Positions 6,947 through 9,619 of a stretch of 9,619 nucleotides of DNA are shown here, one piece after another. Below the pieces are notes generated by a model, which saw only the letters and a program-made list of their open reading frames with translations, did no database searches and was not told where the DNA came from. The stretch lies in the NCBI GenBank assembly GCA_044238735.1, contig JBIICS010000111.1, forward strand, positions 1-9,619, read 5' to 3'. This stretch comes from JBIICS01 sp044238735 (lineage in GTDB: Bacteria > Bacteroidota > Bacteroidia > UBA4408). Numbering within the stretch: the first letter of the stretch is position 1; the number at the start of each line of letters is the position of its first letter. A program made the translations under genes and the position numbers.

Positions 6947-6980
6947 AATGGTTTTAGCGAAATGTTGAAACCATTTTTTT
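6947..6980 (+). terminator. Intrinsic terminator downstream of the tRNA fragment
   Basis: AATGGTTT (6947-6954) pairs with AAACCATT (6968-6975) around a 13-base loop, and the T-run continues to 6980. It begins 12 bases after the tRNA end and is most simply the terminator of the host tRNA gene carried within the element, so that integration leaves tRNA transcription properly ended. It would also insulate the gene at 7046 from the tRNA promoter. Confidence 0.65.
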
Positions 6981-6982
6981 AT

Positions 6983-7007
6983 TCGGTTTAAACATGGTTT
7001 AAACAAA
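6983..7007. repeat. 25-bp repeat, copy 2 (candidate integrase arm site)
   Basis: Identical to 6754-6778, with tandem 11-mers at 6985-6995 and 6996-7006. It lies on the other side of the attachment core, upstream of the -7 box of the zinc-ribbon gene, about where that promoter's -33 element would be. The same protein could therefore act on both divergent promoters and on recombination. Confidence 0.7.
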
Positions 7008-7017
7008 AATGCTTTAG

Positions 7018-7043
7018 TGTAACTTTGAATGTAAACAGTTACA
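7018..7043 (+). promoter_or_regulatory. Promoter and TGTAAC-containing operator of the zinc-ribbon gene
   Basis: TAACTTTG (7020-7027) matches the -7 consensus TAnnTTTG and would start transcription about 12 bases before the ATG at 7046. No TTG -33 is present; the 25-bp repeat occupies that region. TGTAAC (7018-7023) overlaps the -7 box and its complement GTTACA lies at 7038-7043, with TGTAA/TTACA arms at 7030-7043. This is the same core as the iterons at 3415-3468, suggesting a shared binding protein. Confidence 0.45.
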
Positions 7044-7045
7044 CA

Positions 7046-7750
7046 ATGAGTAATGAAATAGTAAGTAAATCGGTAAAAACCAATAACACAAACGGTAAAA
7101 ATTCGGTAACCAATTCAGTTATGAGAACTACCTGTACCGTATGTAATGCCCCGTATTTAAAGCCCAGAGTTGGGAAAATGTATTGTTCAAACCGATGTAA
7201 ACAATTCGGTTATAACCATAAGGATATAAAAGCTGTCGAAGCTCCAGAAACCAATAAAACAGAAAGAAGAATACATAGACGTTTTTTACTTCAAGATTAT
7301 GCCTACTTTGTTGATATGAATGTCAAACTGAAACGGTATAAAGAACTATTAAAACGGTTTGAAAAATTCAGAGACGAAGAAAAAAAAATGTATTTTGCAA
7401 GAGAATATGGCATTCCGTCAGATCAACGAAATGCCCTCAATTATTACTACTACCAACTTAGTGAATCAGAACTAGAGGAATTTGAAACCTTGCAAGATGA
7501 ATTGGAAATGTATAAAAATTTAGAACCTCAAAACCTATCCATTGAGCAATGGTGTTTCTTTAAAGGTTTGTTTAAAAAAATGAACAATGAAAATTTATTT
7601 TCTACAATTTGCCAATTCAGTAAAGATTATATTAAGCAATTAAATATTATGCCAATGGACTTGGAAAGCACAAGTGAACAAATCAATATCAAAAAGAACT
7701 ACCTTTCTCTTTGTAATGAAATAACTGAAGGAGGTATTCAATTTGTTTGA
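7046..7750 (+). CDS. Zinc-ribbon protein of unknown function
   Basis: I do not recognise this 234-residue protein. After about 29 Ser/Thr/Asn-rich, probably disordered residues comes a compact zinc-binding motif C30-x2-C33-x13-C47-x3-C51 (TCTVCNAPYLKP, then MYCSNRCKQFGYNHK), resembling small 'CSxxCKQ' zinc fingers. The remainder is charged and helical, with a likely coiled coil around MNVKLKRYKELLKRFEKFRDEEKK and a Tyr-rich YYYYQLSESELEEFETLQDELE stretch. There is no signal peptide or membrane segment. ATG 7046 is chosen over an in-frame TTG at 7025 because the latter lies inside the -7 box. It is the first gene on the plus side of the attachment site, 90 bases before mod and in the same direction. 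It could be a regulator of mod-res, an accessory defence protein or a replication partner. Confidence 0.75.
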   Translation: MSNEIVSKSVKTNNTNGKNSVTNSVMRTTCTVCNAPYLKPRVGKMYCSNRCKQFGYNHKDIKAVEAPETNKTERRIHRRFLLQDYAYFVDMNVKLKRYKELLKRFEKFRDEEKKMYFAREYGIPSDQRNALNYYYYQLSESELEEFETLQDELEMYKNLEPQNLSIEQWCFFKGLFKKMNNENLFSTICQFSKDYIKQLNIMPMDLESTSEQINIKKNYLSLCNEITEGGIQFV

Positions 7751-7840
7751 TATTTTCTTTTTCAAATTAAAACTATAATATCTTCTTAAAATATGCCATC
7801 TCAATATATTACTTTAGCACTTTTTACAATTACTAGTTAA

Positions 7841-9472
7841 ATGGCAAAAAAAGATTACAGTAAACTGACCAAAGACCAGTTACTTGAAGTAATTGAAAAA
7901 CTGGAGGGAAAGAAAAAATACGGACTGGTTTGGGACGAAGAACGAGTGCCGGAAAAGGTTGTAACCGACTGCCAAGACAAATTACCTGTTTTGACAGAAG
8001 TAAAAGGCAAGCAAATAACAACAGACGAAAACGAACCAACTCACATCCTTATTGAGGGGGACAATTATCACGCCTTATCGGTTTTGAACTATACGCATAA
8101 AGGAAAAATTGACCTTATTTATATTGACCCACCTTACAATACTGGCAACAAAGACTTTATTTACAATGACAAATATGTAGAAAAGGAAGACACTTGGCGA
8201 CATAGCAAATGGTTAGCTTTTATGAATAAGCGACTTGAATTAGCCAAAGAACTTTTGACCGATAAAGGCGTGATATTTATTTCAATTGACGATAATGAGC
8301 AATCACAATTGAAAATGCTTTGCGATAGTATATTTGGAGAACAAAACTTTGTCGCAAATTGCGTTAGGAGAAGAAGAAAAACGCAAGCAAATTTAGCAAA
8401 GAACATAGCACCAGTTCACGAGTATTTATTGATTTATACAAAATCAATTGAATTGTTGAATTTAAATAAGCTATCATATACAGACGAGTTTATCAAAAAG
8501 GGTTTTGCCAATCCCGATAATGACAAACGAGGTTTGTATCAAACAGGACCAATAGCAAGACCTAAAAATTCTTCAAATAGAGAACATACTTTAACAATGC
8601 CTAACGGTAGAAAAATAACTGCTAAATGGAGTTGTTCAGAAGAAACATTTCAAAGATATATTGAAGAAAATAGATTAGTAATTCCGAGAGGTGGAGAAGG
8701 AATGCCACGTATTAAGATATTCCTATCTGAACTACAAGGACAAATTGCGAATACTTGGTGGGATGATGTAGCTTCTAATGATGATGCAGCTAAAGAAATA
8801 GAAAATCTTTTTGGAACAAATGCGGCTTTCTCTTTTCCAAAGCCAACCGACTTGATAAGAAAGGTTATTGAATTAGCGACAAATAAAGATACAACTGTTT
8901 TAGACTTTTTTGCAGGTTCAGGAACCACGGGCGATGCAATTTTACAGCTAAACAAAAATAAAAACGACAATAGGAAATTTATTCTTTGCACTAACAATGA
9001 AAATCAAATTTCAGAGAATGTAACTTTTCAAAGAATTAAAAAGGTTATAGAAGGGTATCAGACAAACAGCGGTGAAAGTATTGCTGGTTTAGGAAACAAT
9101 CTAAAATATTTCAAAACTTCATTTGTAGCCAACAACAGAAACAAAGACCAACTAAAAATTGACATTACAAAGCGTTGCACCGAAATGCTTTGTTTGAAAG
9201 AAGGGATTTTCAATTTACTTAAAGAAGAAGCTGACTACAAAATATTTCAACAAGGCAAAAGTTATTTAGCAGTTTACTATGACTTTGCCAGCGCTTCGCT
9301 TGACGAACTGAAAGAAGAAATGAACGCATTGAAAGGCGAAAAGGTTTTGTATTGCTTTACCGTTGACAATCACGGTTTAGACAAAGCCAATTTCAGAGGT
9401 TGGAAAAACATACGCCTTGAGCCAATTCCTCAAAAGATTTTAGATGTTTACAAACGAATTTTCAAAAACTAA
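7841..9472 (+). CDS. mod: Type III-like adenine-N6 DNA methyltransferase Mod
   Basis: A 543-residue beta-class amino-methyltransferase that methylates adenine from S-adenosylmethionine and should set the target specificity for Res. The catalytic motif IV DPPYNTG (96-102) comes before the SAM-binding motif I DFFAGSGTT (355-363), the order that defines the beta class. KPTDLIRKVIELAT (334-347) is the segment before motif I. The insert at about 165-325 is the expected target recognition domain. An N-terminal helix (about 1-25) and the C-terminal region (430-543) probably contact the other subunits. It is shorter than EcoP15I Mod (about 645 residues) but complete in motifs. Res begins two bases after its stop. 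The recognition sequence cannot be read from the protein. The 90-base gap before it has no convincing TAnnTTTG promoter, so it may be expressed from the zinc-ribbon gene's promoter. Confidence 0.93.
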   Translation: MAKKDYSKLTKDQLLEVIEKLEGKKKYGLVWDEERVPEKVVTDCQDKLPVLTEVKGKQITTDENEPTHILIEGDNYHALSVLNYTHKGKIDLIYIDPPYNTGNKDFIYNDKYVEKEDTWRHSKWLAFMNKRLELAKELLTDKGVIFISIDDNEQSQLKMLCDSIFGEQNFVANCVRRRRKTQANLAKNIAPVHEYLLIYTKSIELLNLNKLSYTDEFIKKGFANPDNDKRGLYQTGPIARPKNSSNREHTLTMPNGRKITAKWSCSEETFQRYIEENRLVIPRGGEGMPRIKIFLSELQGQIANTWWDDVASNDDAAKEIENLFGTNAAFSFPKPTDLIRKVIELATNKDTTVLDFFAGSGTTGDAILQLNKNKNDNRKFILCTNNENQISENVTFQRIKKVIEGYQTNSGESIAGLGNNLKYFKTSFVANNRNKDQLKIDITKRCTEMLCLKEGIFNLLKEEADYKIFQQGKSYLAVYYDFASASLDELKEEMNALKGEKVLYCFTVDNHGLDKANFRGWKNIRLEPIPQKILDVYKRIFKN

Positions 9473-9619
9473 GAATGTCATACGGAAATAAAGAATATCA
9501 AGTAAATGCAATCGGACAACTGGTTAAATCAGTTTCTGAATTGTTGGCAAAAGATGCCAGTAATAAAGTTTGTGTTTTCCAAAGCCCAACAGGTAGCGGT
9601 AAAACAGTAATGGTTGCGA
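9410..9619. repeat. Terminal direct repeat, right copy (pairs with 1-210)
   Basis: The second copy of the 210-bp repeat described at 1-210, offset by 9,409 bases. The four differing bases are 9537 (T for C), 9543 (G for A), 9558 (C for A) and 9561 (T for C), within 25 bases of each other; the flanking 127 and 58 bases are identical. It runs to the last base of the window, so its true length is unknown. Confidence 0.95.
9475..9619 (+). CDS. res: Type III-like restriction subunit Res, 5' end only (partial)
   Basis: The first 48 codons of a Res gene, with the same protein sequence as the start of the complete gene at 66-2408 and four silent base differences. It contains the complete motif I PTGSGKT and is cut by the window edge. 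It begins two bases after the mod stop. In a circular element this is the same gene as at 66; in a tandem array it is the next copy's res. Confidence 0.9.
   Translation, partial: MSYGNKEYQVNAIGQLVKSVSELLAKDASNKVCVFQSPTGSGKTVMVA

Noticed and set aside
6754..7007. 25-bp repeats as attL and attR or insertion-sequence ends
   Set aside because: The DNA between them is only about 200 bases and contains a tRNA 3' end and terminator but no transposase; their paired 11-mers fit arm sites better.
7025..7045. TTG start adding seven residues to the zinc-ribbon protein
   Set aside because: The TTG lies inside the predicted -7 box TAACTTTG (7020-7027), so it would not be transcribed from that promoter; ATG 7046 follows a normal short leader.
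7774..7779. TATAAT as a promoter for mod
   Set aside because: It lacks a -33 or -35 partner and does not match the TAnnTTTG pattern used elsewhere in this DNA; single matches like this are common in AT-rich sequence.
7833..8039. Minus-strand small ORF opposite mod, and similar ORFs opposite res, helicase and integrase
   Set aside because: They lie entirely or almost entirely within well-supported genes on the other strand or in other frames and show no domain, promoter or plausible protein composition.

Overview
The window is AT-rich DNA whose coding style and promoters (TAnnTTTG -7 boxes, no clear Shine-Dalgarno sequences) point to Bacteroidota, most likely a flavobacterium. Every gene can be placed in one compact integrative element of about 9.4 kb. 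The first 210 bases (1-210) are repeated at 9410-9619 with only four differences, so the window is about one full turn of a 9,409-bp unit. Either it is an excised circle (or a circularly permuted assembly from a mixed population), or it is the junction of two tandem copies. It holds a single attachment site, the 3' half of a tRNA-Ala(GGC) gene, which fits either reading.

Layout. Plus strand, read around the unit from the attachment site: a zinc-ribbon protein of unknown function (7046-7750), a Type III-like DNA methyltransferase Mod (7841-9472, its last 21 codons seen again at 1-63), and a helicase-nuclease Res (66-2408, its first 48 codons seen again at 9475-9619). Minus strand: tyrosine integrase (6749-5529), a probable RteC-family regulator (5524-4880), a small excisionase-type HTH protein (4794-4519), a RecA-fold replicative helicase with a C-terminal HTH (4497-3454), and a zinc-ribbon/Toprim primase-like protein (3400-2405). 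The two arms converge on a shared CTAG that supplies both stop codons.

Working model. Integrase, RteC-like protein and HTH protein would control integration and excision at the tRNA-Ala site. Helicase and primase, with an iteron-like cluster of TGTAACA repeats and a 16-bp inverted repeat between them, would replicate the excised form. The Mod/Res restriction-modification pair is the cargo and may also stabilise the element. No capsid, terminase, relaxase or conjugation gene is visible, so transfer would have to rely on a helper phage, a conjugative element or transformation. That makes it a candidate minimal satellite or hitchhiker element.

The non-coding DNA is well used. The 296-bp attP region (6750-7045) holds the tRNA fragment, a terminator hairpin, two identical 25-bp repeats flanking the core, and divergent promoters. 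The 85-bp gap before the HTH gene holds a 21-bp palindrome just upstream of a promoter with a poor -33 box, as expected for an activator site. The function assignments rest on motifs read by eye; no database search was possible.
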